A stretch of DNA of 64,000 bases. Origin: DASXHD01 sp038239005 (GTDB taxonomy: Bacteria; Myxococcota_A; Polyangia; Polyangiales; Polyangiaceae). Below the pieces are notes generated by a model. It was not told the DNA's origin and did not search any database. It worked only from the letters and a program-made list of their open reading frames with translations. The stretch is taken from contig JBBSFE010000001.1 in the NCBI GenBank assembly GCA_038239005.1, positions 118,714 to 182,713 on the forward strand, in the 5' to 3' direction. A program made the position numbers and the translations under genes. This document shows positions 24,844 to 33,126 of this stretch, piece after piece; within the stretch, counting starts at the first letter, position 1; every line of letters starts with the position of its first letter.

Positions 24844-25947
24844 TCACGGGACGTGTTGGAGGTCGCCGTACGTGTCGAAGAAGTATGCTTCGTGCACGTC
24901 GTTGGTGACTGTCCACAAGATCGGAACCGCGAACGTTCGGCAGTCGAAGCGCGCGAGGCCCGTCGTTGCGTGTGTGCAAGCGTCGAGGCCGTGGCCGAGC
25001 ACGTCGCCGAAATAGAAGCCGTGGAAATCTTCGGCTGACTTCACCGATGAAGCGCCGCGATACGCGCTTCCCACGAGGCCTGGCTCCGGATCGAACACGT
25101 ATCCGCGTGGCCATACGGCATTCGAGTCGATGCGCGCTTCGACGAACGGACGAATCGACGCGTGAATGGCGGGCATGATCACCCGGCGAAGGTTGACGGG
25201 CTTGTCGTTGACGTAGCGTACGAAGCACGCGACGACGCGCGTCGTGCCGTCGCATGTGCCGCAGTCGATGAAGCCTTCGCCGCCGCACGCGAAGCAGCGC
25301 GCGTAGACCTCGCTCGATGGGCTACCGGTGCCATTGCAGACACCGCATGGACCAAAGCCAGGGCGGATGATGCAGGTCGAACAGCGACGCTCTTCCGTTT
25401 TCTCGGCGTCGTCGATGACCTTGAAGCTACGCGCGGGCGCACCGATCGCTGGCGCGAGCACGTCGCCGCGCGGATACGATTCGAAAAGCGCGAGGGAGAG
25501 CTCGGTTGCGTTGCTCCATGCTTCGCGCAGCACGCCGTCGACTTGGAGCACCATCGCGGCGACGCCGAAGACGTCTTTCGGGCTGAACGACTCGCCCACG
25601 ATTTCGCGCACGAGCTCGGGCGTTGGGACGCGAACGTCGCCATCGCTCGCTGGCTGGATGGAGCCGAGCGCTTCGAGTGTGAGCGTGGTGTCGCCGACGA
25701 GAATGCGATCGCCGATCCGGAGCTTGCACTTGTTGACGCGCTGCCCGTTGACGAACGTGCCGCTTCCGAGATCGATCACGACGAGCTCGCCATCCGATTC
25801 CTCGATGACAGCGTGCATGCGCGAGACTTTTGGGTCGTCGTCGAGGACGACGTGCGAGGTCGTCGCGCGACCGATCTTGATGATCGAACGCGTGAGCGTT
25901 TGGCGCCGCACGGGCCGATCGCCGCGGGAAATCGCGAACGTGGGCAC
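24844..25947 (-). CDS. FHA domain protein with DnaJ-like CXXCXGXG zinc finger
   Basis: A protein of about 367 residues. An N-terminal FHA domain (residues ~20-95) has the phosphothreonine-binding pattern: SIIKIGRATTSHVVLDD, VSRMHAVIE, DLGSGTFVNGQRV. After a ~90-residue middle part comes a Cys-rich module around 190-240 (GPCGVCNGTG, CFACGGEGF, DCGTCDGT) like the DnaJ zinc-binding region. The C-terminal ~120 residues are unassigned. The likely role is to read Thr phosphorylation from the abundant kinases and bind a client. The start is set at GTG 25947, with AGGAG upstream on the coding strand; the longer frame to 26004 only translates the SOS box (MGLNKLSV). It is divergent from dnaE2 across 55 bp. 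Confidence 0.82.
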   Translation of the reverse strand: MPTFAISRGDRPVRRQTLTRSIIKIGRATTSHVVLDDDPKVSRMHAVIEESDGELVVIDLGSGTFVNGQRVNKCKLRIGDRILVGDTTLTLEALGSIQPASDGDVRVPTPELVREIVGESFSPKDVFGVAAMVLQVDGVLREAWSNATELSLALFESYPRGDVLAPAIGAPARSFKVIDDAEKTEERRCSTCIIRPGFGPCGVCNGTGSPSSEVYARCFACGGEGFIDCGTCDGTTRVVACFVRYVNDKPVNLRRVIMPAIHASIRPFVEARIDSNAVWPRGYVFDPEPGLVGSAYRGASSVKSAEDFHGFYFGDVLGHGLDACTHATTGLARFDCRTFAVPILWTVTNDVHEAYFFDTYGDLQHVP

Positions 25948-25981
25948 ACGCCAATGCTCCTGGTTTGCAGGCGTCCGCGAT

Positions 25982-25999
25982 ACTGATAATTTGTTCAGT
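25982..25999 (+). promoter_or_regulatory. SOS box (LexA-type) overlapping the dnaE2 promoter
   Basis: ACTGATAATTTGTTCAGT, then CCC, then the dnaE2 ATG at 26003. It is identical to the imuA box, including the three spacer bases. TTGCAG at 25965-25970 and TAATTT at 25987-25992 (16 bp apart) form a -35/-10 pair whose start point would fall within a few bases of ATG. The same region lies upstream of the divergent FHA gene. Confidence 0.85.
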
Positions 26000-26002
26000 C
26001 CC

Positions 26003-29000
26003 ATGCGAGGTTGCCGTTACGACGCCGGAAGCCGGATGGTCATCGAAGGACCGCCGGAAAAGCCACCGCTCGTGCGCGGCGAGTCGAGCTCGGACTACGT
26101 CGAGCTCGCCGTTCGTTCGAACTTTTCGTTTTTGCGTGGCGGCTCCTCGCCCGAAGCGCTCATGCGTCGCGCAGCCGAGCTCGGCTACGAAGCCATCGCG
26201 CTGACGGACTGGGCAGGGCTCTACGGAATGGTTCGCGCGATGGTCGACGCCGAAGAGGCGAAGGTGCGCCTCGTCATTGGCTGCGATCTTCCGCTCGTGA
26301 AAGAGAGCGTACTGCTCCACGTCGAAGACCATGCAGGATACACGCATCTCTGCCAGCTACTGAGCGAGGCTCACAGAAGAGGACCCAAGATCACCAAGAA
26401 CGAGCACGCGAACGTGGATGCGGATGCGTTCGCTTCGCGCGCGATGGGGCTTTGGTGCACGGCGCCCGCATCGCTCGACCGCGCATCGCTTCGCACGTTG
26501 CGTGATGCGTTCGGCCATCGGTTGAGCCTTGGCATGTGGCGTCACCTCGACGGTGAAGACGCGCAGCGCGAGCGCGAGACGCTCGCAGCATCTCGGGAGC
26601 TCGACATCCCGATCGTCGCGCACAACGCGGTGCGCATCGCGTTGGCCGAGCACAAACCCGTGCTCGACGTGCTCCACTGCATTCGCCGCGGCATCACGCT
26701 CGACGAAGCAGGGCGCGAGCTCTTGCCGAACGTCGAGTCGCGTCTCTTCTCACCGACCGAGATGTGCGCGCGCTTCGCCGATCATCCCGCGTGGGTCACG
26801 CGAACGCGCGAGATCGCGTCGAGCTGCCAGTTTTCGCTGCGCGAGCTCAAATACAAATTCCCCTGTGAAATCCCAGAGGGGCTGACGGCGAACGAGCTGC
26901 TCCGGCAGAAGACTTACGAAGGCGCTACGGCTCGCTATGCGTCGCTCCCCGAAAGCGTGCAAGCGCAAATCGAGAAGGAGCTCGCGCTCATCGCGAAGCT
27001 CGAGGTCGCGACGTATTTTTTGAGCGTTCGGAGCATCGTCGACATCGCGCGATCGCGAGACATTCTCTGCCAAGGGCGTGGGAGCGCCGCCAACAGCGCG
27101 GTTTGTTTTTGCCTCGGCATCACGGCGGTCGATCCGGCGCGTGCGTCGCTTCTCTTCGAGCGGTTTCTTTCGGCCGAGCGCGCCGAGCCGCCCGACATCG
27201 ACGTCGACTTCGAGCACGAGCGGCGCGAAGAAGTGATTCAAGAAATCTACGCGCGCTACGGGCGCGATCGCGCGGCGATGGTGAGCGAAGTGATTTGTTA
27301 TCGCGGCCGCTCGGCACTTCGCGAGGTCGGTAAAGTGTTCGGGTTTTCGCTCGAGCAAGTCGATCGCCTCGCATCCATCGTCTCGTGGTGGGACGCCCTC
27401 GACGCATCGACGCTTGCGCGCTTACGCGAAGCGGGGTTCGACCCGAACGACACACGCGTCCGCCAGTGTTTGAAGATGTCCGGCGCCATTCAGGGGTATC
27501 CACGGCATCTTTCGATTCACGTGGGCGGCTTCATCTTGTCGGCCGAGCCGCTCGAGCACATCGCGCCTGTCGAGCCGGCAACGATGGAAGCACGCACGGT
27601 GGTGCCATGGGACAAGGACGACATCGACGTCCTCGGGTTTTTCAAAGTCGACGTGCTCGGCCTCGGCATGCTCACGGCGATCCGCAAGGCGCTCGGCTTC
27701 ATTCGCCAGGAACGGGATGGCCCGCCGCAAAAGACGTTCATCGACATGCTCGCGGAAATCCCCGCGGAGGACCCCGTCGTTTATGAAGCGCTCTGCCGCG
27801 CCGACACCGTGGGCGTCTTCCAAATCGAAAGCCGCGCGCAGATGTCGATGCTGCCGAGGCTTTTGCCGAAGTGTTTTTACGATCTCGTGATCGAGGTCGC
27901 GATCGTGAGGCCCGGCCCGATTCAAGGCGGCATGGTGCATCCGTATCTGCGCCGCAGAAACGGTGAAGAACCGGTCGACGTACCCCACGCGCTCCTCGAG
28001 CCTATTTTGGAGCGAACGCTCGGCGTGCCGCTCTTCCAAGAGCAGGTCATGCAAATTGCGATCGTGGGCGCCGGATATTCCGGCGGCGAGGCCGACCAAC
28101 TCCGTCGTGACATGGCCGCATGGCGCCGCAACGGCAAGCTCGTCCGCCACCGCGCGCGCCTCAAACGCGGCTTCGACGAACGAGGCATCTCCGAGGAATT
28201 CGGCGAGCGGCTGTACAAACAGATTCAGGGTTTCGGCGAATATGGTTTTCCGGAAAGTCACGCGGCCAGCTTCGCGCTGCTCGTGTATGCGAGCTCATGG
28301 TTGAAGGTGCATCACCCGGCAGCGTTCGCGGCGGCGCTCGTGAATAGTCAGCCGATGGGTTTTTATTCGACGAGCACCATCTTCCAAGACGCGCAACGCC
28401 ACGGCGTCGAGCTCTTGCCAATACGTGTAGAATGCAGCAATTGGGATTGCTTTCTAGAACCAGCCCACGGGGCGACGCAGTCCCTCTGGATAAGAGTGGG
28501 CTTGAGACAAGTGCGCGGGCTCGGGGAAGATGCAGGGAAGCGCATCGAGGCAGCGCGAGCGGCGCGAGCCTTCGACGGGGTCGAAGATTTGCGCGCGCGG
28601 GCGGCGCTCGACAAAAAGGAGATGGATGCACTCGCCGAGTCGGGGGCGCTCAATGGTCTCGTTCGCGGCGGCGCGCGCGACGCAATGTGGAGCGTGCGTG
28701 CGCCGCGCGGAGAGGGGCTCTTTCAAGGCGTCGAGGCGAGCGAGGTTGCGGCGGCGCTTCCCGCGATGACGCGCACCGAGCAGCTCGTGCTCGATTTCGA
28801 TCGCACGGGGCTTTCGGTGGCGGACCACCCGATGCGCGTCCTTCGCGAGCGTCTGCCAAAGACGGTGCTGGGCTCGCTCGAGCTCGCAAAGACGCCGCAC
28901 GGCAAACACGTGACGACCGCGGGTCTCGTGATTTGTCGGCAGCGCCCTGGCACGGCGAGCGGCATCGTGTTCGTGACGCTCGAGGACGAGCACGGTTTCG

Positions 29001-29209
29001 TGAACCTCGTTTTGTGGGCCGCGGTGTTCGAGCGGTATCGGCGCGTGGCGTCGTCGAGCGGGCTCCTCTTGGTGCGCGGGCGCGTGGACGCATTTTCGCG
29101 ACGCCGCGACGACGGCTCCACGGACGTCGTGTACGTGATCGCGGATCATCTCGAGAAGGTGAGGCTCGACCGCGCCGAGCTCCCGAGCATGAGCCGAGAT
29201 TTTCATTGA
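26003..29209 (+). CDS. dnaE2: error-prone DNA polymerase DnaE2
   Basis: A 1,068-residue C-family polymerase, the catalytic part of the ImuA-ImuB-DnaE2 mutasome for damage-induced mutagenic synthesis. The N-terminal PHP domain (VRSNFSFLRGGSSPEALM, AIALTDWAGLYGMVRAM) is followed by the palm with the catalytic PDIDVDFEHERREEVI, the fingers (GYSGGEADQLRRDMAAWR), an HhH region (GLRQVRGLGEDAGKRIEAA) and a C-terminal OB fold (GIVFVTLEDEHGFVNLVLW). It ends in SRDFH, typical of DnaE2. The ATG at 26003 follows the SOS box; the open frame upstream covers the antisense FHA gene. Confidence 0.95.
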   Translation: MRGCRYDAGSRMVIEGPPEKPPLVRGESSSDYVELAVRSNFSFLRGGSSPEALMRRAAELGYEAIALTDWAGLYGMVRAMVDAEEAKVRLVIGCDLPLVKESVLLHVEDHAGYTHLCQLLSEAHRRGPKITKNEHANVDADAFASRAMGLWCTAPASLDRASLRTLRDAFGHRLSLGMWRHLDGEDAQRERETLAASRELDIPIVAHNAVRIALAEHKPVLDVLHCIRRGITLDEAGRELLPNVESRLFSPTEMCARFADHPAWVTRTREIASSCQFSLRELKYKFPCEIPEGLTANELLRQKTYEGATARYASLPESVQAQIEKELALIAKLEVATYFLSVRSIVDIARSRDILCQGRGSAANSAVCFCLGITAVDPARASLLFERFLSAERAEPPDIDVDFEHERREEVIQEIYARYGRDRAAMVSEVICYRGRSALREVGKVFGFSLEQVDRLASIVSWWDALDASTLARLREAGFDPNDTRVRQCLKMSGAIQGYPRHLSIHVGGFILSAEPLEHIAPVEPATMEARTVVPWDKDDIDVLGFFKVDVLGLGMLTAIRKALGFIRQERDGPPQKTFIDMLAEIPAEDPVVYEALCRADTVGVFQIESRAQMSMLPRLLPKCFYDLVIEVAIVRPGPIQGGMVHPYLRRRNGEEPVDVPHALLEPILERTLGVPLFQEQVMQIAIVGAGYSGGEADQLRRDMAAWRRNGKLVRHRARLKRGFDERGISEEFGERLYKQIQGFGEYGFPESHAASFALLVYASSWLKVHHPAAFAAALVNSQPMGFYSTSTIFQDAQRHGVELLPIRVECSNWDCFLEPAHGATQSLWIRVGLRQVRGLGEDAGKRIEAARAARAFDGVEDLRARAALDKKEMDALAESGALNGLVRGGARDAMWSVRAPRGEGLFQGVEASEVAAALPAMTRTEQLVLDFDRTGLSVADHPMRVLRERLPKTVLGSLELAKTPHGKHVTTAGLVICRQRPGTASGIVFVTLEDEHGFVNLVLWAAVFERYRRVASSSGLLLVRGRVDAFSRRRDDGSTDVVYVIADHLEKVRLDRAELPSMSRDFH

Positions 29210-29234
29210 GCATTTGCGTGTAAGCTCGCCGCGA

Positions 29235-29813
29235 GTGTCAGAGAGTGACCGACGGCGCAGCTTTTGGCATTGGGGTTTCGAGGAAGACTTTCCCGACGCC
29301 GCCGCTCGCGAGGCGATTGCAGCGCAAGCTTCGTTCTTGATCCCATCACTCGGCGCCCTGCGTGCGGACGCGCTTCCGCGTTTCGAGGACGCAAAGGTTC
29401 GCGCGCCACGAATCCAGTCGACGTCGACGAATCACGAGCGCGTGATGCACGCAGGCGGCAAGGGGTACCGCGACGTACTGCGCGCATTTCGCGGCGAGTT
29501 TCCGTTCGTGCCCGATGTGGTGCTCACGCCCGAAAGCGACGAAGAGATCGCGGCGGCGTACGAGCTCGCGAAAACACACGGTGCGGCCCTCGTGCCGTTC
29601 GGCGGCGGAACGAGCGTCGTCTCTGGCGTTTCATACGACGGCGCGCGTCCGATCGTGAGCGTCGATCTTCGAAAGATGCGGCGAGTGGTCGATGTCGATT
29701 CGAAATCGCGTTTGGTTCGCATTCAGGGCGGCGCAACGGGACCGGATCTCGAAAGTCAGCTCGCCGAGCACGATGCCTCACTCACTCACGTTGGTGTAGT
29801 GCGACGTTTGTGA
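29235..29813 (+). pseudogene. truncated FAD-linked oxidase (alkyl-DHAP synthase-like), N-terminal fragment
   Basis: About 192 residues of an FAD_binding_4 oxidase. RRRSFWHWGFEEDFPDAAAR and VRAPRIQSTS, then PDVVLTPESDEEIAAAYELA and the FAD-binding VPFGGGTSVVSGV, followed by IQGGATGPDLESQLAEHDAS, match the start of alkyldihydroxyacetonephosphate-synthase-like proteins of about 530 residues. The match stops at about base 29785; 26 bases later a stop ends the frame, and none of the remaining ~340 residues is found in any frame downstream. The loss of the substrate and catalytic half makes it non-functional. GTG 29235 fits the family N-terminus; it begins 26 bp after dnaE2. Confidence 0.8.
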
Positions 29814-30098
29814 AAAACGTTGCGCCCTTTCCGTAGGAAACAGTTTACGGCCGACACGGCGCTCCGAAGAGGACGGTCGGTTCGACGTTCCCGTGGTGAG
29901 ATTTGCTTGCTTCCGACTCTGACCCGTTGTGCAAGCCACTTTCGTTTTGTTAAGATCGATTCCTTTCGTAAGACCGTTTCACAAAGAACGCGCGCGCAGC
30001 AGATCGCAGAGCACGGCGCGTGCCGCGCGGAATCGCCGCGATTTCGTAATTCGAGGGTGGCCCCGGCCAGGTTGGGCCAGGCCGACGCGCCAGATAGG
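29814..30098. other. 285-bp gene-free stretch after the truncated oxidase
   Basis: No supported coding frame is present. Base composition is lower in GC than its surroundings between about 29815 and 29990. There are possible promoter-like strings (TTGTGC, TTGTTAAGAT) but no convincing pair. The right end holds the second GGCCAGG-rich element. It may be what remains after the deletion that removed the oxidase 3' half. Confidence 0.6.
30056..30081 (-). repeat. GGCCAGG-rich short element, copy 2
   Basis: It reads GGTGGCCCCGGCCAGG, then TTGGGCCAGG on the plus strand. It is close to the element at 7979-8003, with TGGCC-CC-GGCCA forming a small stem. It lies about 20 bp past the stop of the minus-strand lipoprotein gene. 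Confidence 0.5.
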
Positions 30099-30866
30099 TT
30101 ACTCGCGACGCGGACACTGGAACGACTCGCGGGTCATGCGGGCGATGATGATCCACTTCATCAAATAGGAATTGCCGCGGCAGATGCGCTCTCGGATGGA
30201 GCGCGCCGCCGCGTGATCGCCACCGGCATCGAAGGCGAGTGCGAGCACGTAGAGGTCTTGGAGGTCTTCGTCTTTCTCGACGTCGACCTTGCGGGCCGCG
30301 GTGAGCGCGTCTTTGCCGTTCTTGCGTTGCGCGGCGAAGAACGCCTCGAGCACGGCCATGCCATCGTGATCGCTACGCAGGCGCGCGAGCGCTTCGTACT
30401 CGGCGCGCGCCGCATCCGCCTCGGCGGAGCGACCGAGCTCGAGGAGGAGATACGCACGATCCCAGAGCGCATGGAGCCGCATCGACGCGATATCGTCCGC
30501 GGAGAGCGTGCTCTTGTCGAGCGCCGCCGCGCCCAGTTGGGTTTGCACGAGCGCCGTCGCGAGATCGGACGCGGCCCAGTAGAGCCAAGTTTGTTCGTTG
30601 TGGATCCAGTAGAAGAGTTTGTCGTCAGCGCGCGCGTCGTGCTCGAAGGGTTCGAGGAGACGGATCGCTTCGCGGAAATCCGAGCGTGCCGCGGCTTCGG
30701 TCGCGGAGGCGTAGGCCTGTTTGTGGGTTTGCGGTGGCGTGCGCGTTTGCGTTTGCGTGGGCGTTTGCGTTTGCGTGGGCGTTTGCGTTTGCGTGGGCGT
30801 GGGCGTGGGCGTTTGCGGGGCGCCGCAGGCGGCGACGAGGAGGAGGGCGAGAGCGCGCATGCCCAT
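30099..30866 (-). CDS. TPR-like lipoprotein with Pro/Thr/Gln linker
   Basis: A 255-residue lipoprotein (MGMRALALLLVAACGAP). A Thr-Pro/Thr-Gln low-complexity linker encoded by 18-bp repeats follows, then helical repeats with TPR character (EAAARSDFREAIRLLEPFE, LWDRAYLLLELGRSAEADA, ALAFDAGGDHAAARSIRERI). It probably serves as a periplasmic scaffold; no partner is recognisable. The start may be ATG 30866 or 30860; the first overlaps the stop of the upstream 2-hydroxyacid dehydrogenase (TAATG). It is the last gene of the lepA-led minus-strand run. Confidence 0.75.
   Translation of the reverse strand: MGMRALALLLVAACGAPQTPTPTPTQTQTPTQTQTPTQTQTRTPPQTHKQAYASATEAAARSDFREAIRLLEPFEHDARADDKLFYWIHNEQTWLYWAASDLATALVQTQLGAAALDKSTLSADDIASMRLHALWDRAYLLLELGRSAEADAARAEYEALARLRSDHDGMAVLEAFFAAQRKNGKDALTAARKVDVEKDEDLQDLYVLALAFDAGGDHAAARSIRERICRGNSYLMKWIIIARMTRESFQCPRRE
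30745..30798 (-). repeat. three perfect 18-bp in-frame repeats
   Basis: GTTTGCGTTTGCGTGGGC occurs three times in tandem (plus-strand reading), encoding the PTQTQT linker of the lipoprotein on the minus strand. More partial copies flank it. The unit length matches the linker repeat at 24489-24531. Confidence 0.9.
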
Positions 30867-31810
30867 TAAAGTATCGGAGTTGGGAGAGCGGCGCCGTTCA
30901 CGAATGCCAGGACGTTGTCGGCGGCCATTCGGGCCATCGCTTCGCGCGTGCGCGTGTCGGCGCTGCCGATGTGCGGCGTGAGCACGGCGTTCGGGCGCGC
31001 TAGTAGCGTCGTGTCGATCGTGGGTTCGTGCTCGAACACATCGAGGGCGGCGGCGGCAAGTGGGCCGTGCGTGAGAGCGTGGGCGAGGGCGCGCTCGTCG
31101 ACGCACGCGCCGCGCGCCGTGTTGACGAGGACGCTGCCGGGTTTCATCGTGGCGAGCCGAGCCGCAGAGACGATGTGGTGTGTTTCCGCGGTGAGCGGGC
31201 AGTGCACCGTGACGAAGTCGGACGTGCGGAAAAGATCGTCGATGGACGTGAACGTGGCGCCAAGGGCTCGTTCGACTGGCTCTTCGAGGCGTTTGCGTTG
31301 CGTGTATAATACATGCATCACGAAGCCGCGGGCGCGGCGGGCCACGGCTTGGCCGATGCGACCGAGACCGAGGATGCCGAGTGTCGCGCCGAAGACGGGA
31401 GCGCCGAGAAGCGTCGTGGGCGTCCAGCCGGGGAATTCGCCGCGGCGGACGAGCGCATCACCTTCGGCAACGCGACGTGCGGCAGCAAGCAGCAGCGCAA
31501 GCGTGAGATCGGCCGTGGCATCGGTGAGAACACCCGGCGTGTTCGACACGGCGATGCCACGCGCGCGACATGCGTCGAGATCGATGTTGTCGACGCCGAC
31601 AGCCATGTTCGCGACGAGCTTCACGCGCGGGGCGCGGTCGAGAATGGCGACGTCGATGCGATCGGTGAGGAGCACGAGCATCGCGTCGAACGTCGCCGAG
31701 CCTTCGTCGAACGCAGCGCTTCGAACGCCGAGGCCCACCACCACATCGGCCGCGACGCGAATACGTTCGATGGCGTCACCGGGCAGCGGAGAGGCCACGA
31801 AGACCCGCAT
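30866..31810 (-). CDS. D-2-hydroxyacid dehydrogenase (glyoxylate/hydroxypyruvate reductase type)
   Basis: A 314-residue NAD(P)-dependent enzyme reducing a 2-keto acid such as glyoxylate or hydroxypyruvate in the cytosol. The Rossmann motif GILGLGRIGQAVARRA is near residues 146-160. Catalytic residues are in place: Arg in LVNTARGACVDE, Glu in DVFEHEP, His in LTPHIGSADTRTR. Substrate specificity cannot be read. The start is ATG 31810. It lies 2 bp after the M16 peptidase stop and overlaps the next lipoprotein. Confidence 0.9.
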   Translation of the reverse strand: MRVFVASPLPGDAIERIRVAADVVVGLGVRSAAFDEGSATFDAMLVLLTDRIDVAILDRAPRVKLVANMAVGVDNIDLDACRARGIAVSNTPGVLTDATADLTLALLLAAARRVAEGDALVRRGEFPGWTPTTLLGAPVFGATLGILGLGRIGQAVARRARGFVMHVLYTQRKRLEEPVERALGATFTSIDDLFRTSDFVTVHCPLTAETHHIVSAARLATMKPGSVLVNTARGACVDERALAHALTHGPLAAAALDVFEHEPTIDTTLLARPNAVLTPHIGSADTRTREAMARMAADNVLAFVNGAALPTPIL

Positions 31811-31812
31811 GG

Positions 31813-33126
31813 TCACTTCGATTCGTGATCGTACGGAACGACGTCCGTGCTCGCGAGCGATGGAATGCTGGCTTTGATGCCTTCGAGCGTGCTCGACGCC
31901 GTCCCGACGACCGCAATCAGCAAATCCGCGGGCCGGAGATGCGCGCGCGCCGCGGTCGTCGCGCTCTCGGCGGTCACTTCGGCGACGCGCTTCAAGTGGC
32001 TCTCGTAATAGTCCGCGGGTAACCCGAGAAGCTCGATATCGAGCGCTTGGTGAACGCGCTTTTGCGCGGTGTCGATCTCGAACGCCCACGATCGCGTGAT
32101 GTAGCGCTGGATGAAGCGAACCTCGCGCTCGGTCACGCCCGTTGCGAGGAGCTTCTCGAGCAAATCGATTTCGAGTGCGACGCATGCCGCCGCGTCCGTG
32201 GCGGCGGGGAACGTCCACATGACGAACGAGTGGCGCTTCTTGTCGACGCCGAGGCGCGAGCTCGCGCCATAAGACCAGCCGCGCTTGCCGCGCACTTCGC
32301 GCGTGAGGCGCGACGTGAACGTGCCGCCGAAGATGGAGTTCGCGACGAGCAGCGGAACGTGATCGGGATCGTGTGCGGAGGTGCCGAGCGAGCCGATCAA
32401 GATTTGCGTTTGCGTGCGCTCTGGTTTGTCGACGAACACGAGGTGGCGACCGGTGAGCGCGGGCGGCTCGTTGATGACGTCCTTCACGGCGGGCGCGGCG
32501 CCGAGAGCGTCGGTGAGCTTTCGTGCGAGCCGCTCGGCGTTGTCCGCGTCGATGGCGCCCGACATCGCGACGACCGCATTGCCACGCACGTAGTGAGTTT
32601 TGTGATGCGCATCGACCCCAACGCGATCGATGACGCCGAGCGACGCCACTGTGCCGCGCGAGGTTCGTCCGTAGACGTGATCTGTGAAGAGCTTCTTGCG
32701 GAAAAACCGGTCGGCGAGGCCGCGATCGTTGTCGAGCGACTCGAGAAGCTCGGCGCGCGTCTCGCGCAAGAGGCGGGCGAGCTCGTCTTCCGCGAACGTG
32801 GGTGCCCCGAGGAGCTTCACGAGCAAGTCGACGAACGGCTCGACGTTGCGCGCAAGCACCTGACCAGCGATGGCCGTCGACGATGCAGCGACGTCGAATC
32901 CAATTTCACCACCGAGGCGATCGATGGCGCGCTCGATCGTCGTTGCGTCCATTCCGGCTGCGCCGCGACGAAGCATTCTCGCCGTGATGCGCGAAAGGCC
33001 CTCTTGTCCTGCCGGATCGTGCGCCGACCCACTTCGAAGCGCGACGACGATCGACACGAGCGGGAGCGCCTCCGACGACTCGACGAAGAGCTTCGCTCCG
33101 CCTCCGAGATCTCGAGTGACGCTCAC
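31813..33126 (-). CDS. M16 peptidase-like, non-catalytic subunit
   Basis: A 437-residue protein with the M16 (insulinase/PqqL) fold: IVVALRSGSAHDPAGQEGLS at the N-terminus, and the C-terminal lobe pair with SIFGGTFTSRLTREVRGKRG, WSYGASSRLG. The zinc motif HxxEH is replaced by LSRITARML, so it is predicted inactive, as in the partner subunits of heterodimeric M16 peptidases. The upstream gene encodes the active partner and overlaps it by 4 bp (ATGA), which fits equimolar production. No signal peptide is evident, so it is probably cytosolic or exported by an unrecognised route. Confidence 0.88.
   Translation of the reverse strand: MSVTRDLGGGAKLFVESSEALPLVSIVVALRSGSAHDPAGQEGLSRITARMLRRGAAGMDATTIERAIDRLGGEIGFDVAASSTAIAGQVLARNVEPFVDLLVKLLGAPTFAEDELARLLRETRAELLESLDNDRGLADRFFRKKLFTDHVYGRTSRGTVASLGVIDRVGVDAHHKTHYVRGNAVVAMSGAIDADNAERLARKLTDALGAAPAVKDVINEPPALTGRHLVFVDKPERTQTQILIGSLGTSAHDPDHVPLLVANSIFGGTFTSRLTREVRGKRGWSYGASSRLGVDKKRHSFVMWTFPAATDAAACVALEIDLLEKLLATGVTEREVRFIQRYITRSWAFEIDTAQKRVHQALDIELLGLPADYYESHLKRVAEVTAESATTAARAHLRPADLLIAVVGTASSTLEGIKASIPSLASTDVVPYDHESK

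Noticed and set aside
25948..26004. N-terminal extension of the FHA protein starting MGLNKLSV
   Set aside because: Those codons are the SOS box and promoter read on the minus strand; the identical codons appear before imuA. GTG 25947 with AGGAG upstream is better.
30720..30830. Short regular repeats considered as a CRISPR array
   Set aside because: Repeats are contiguous 18-bp units without spacers and are in frame within a lipoprotein linker.
29820..30869. A 349-residue plus-strand frame beyond the truncated oxidase, as a continuation by frameshift
   Set aside because: It has no FAD oxidase motifs; most of it is antisense to the TPR lipoprotein gene.
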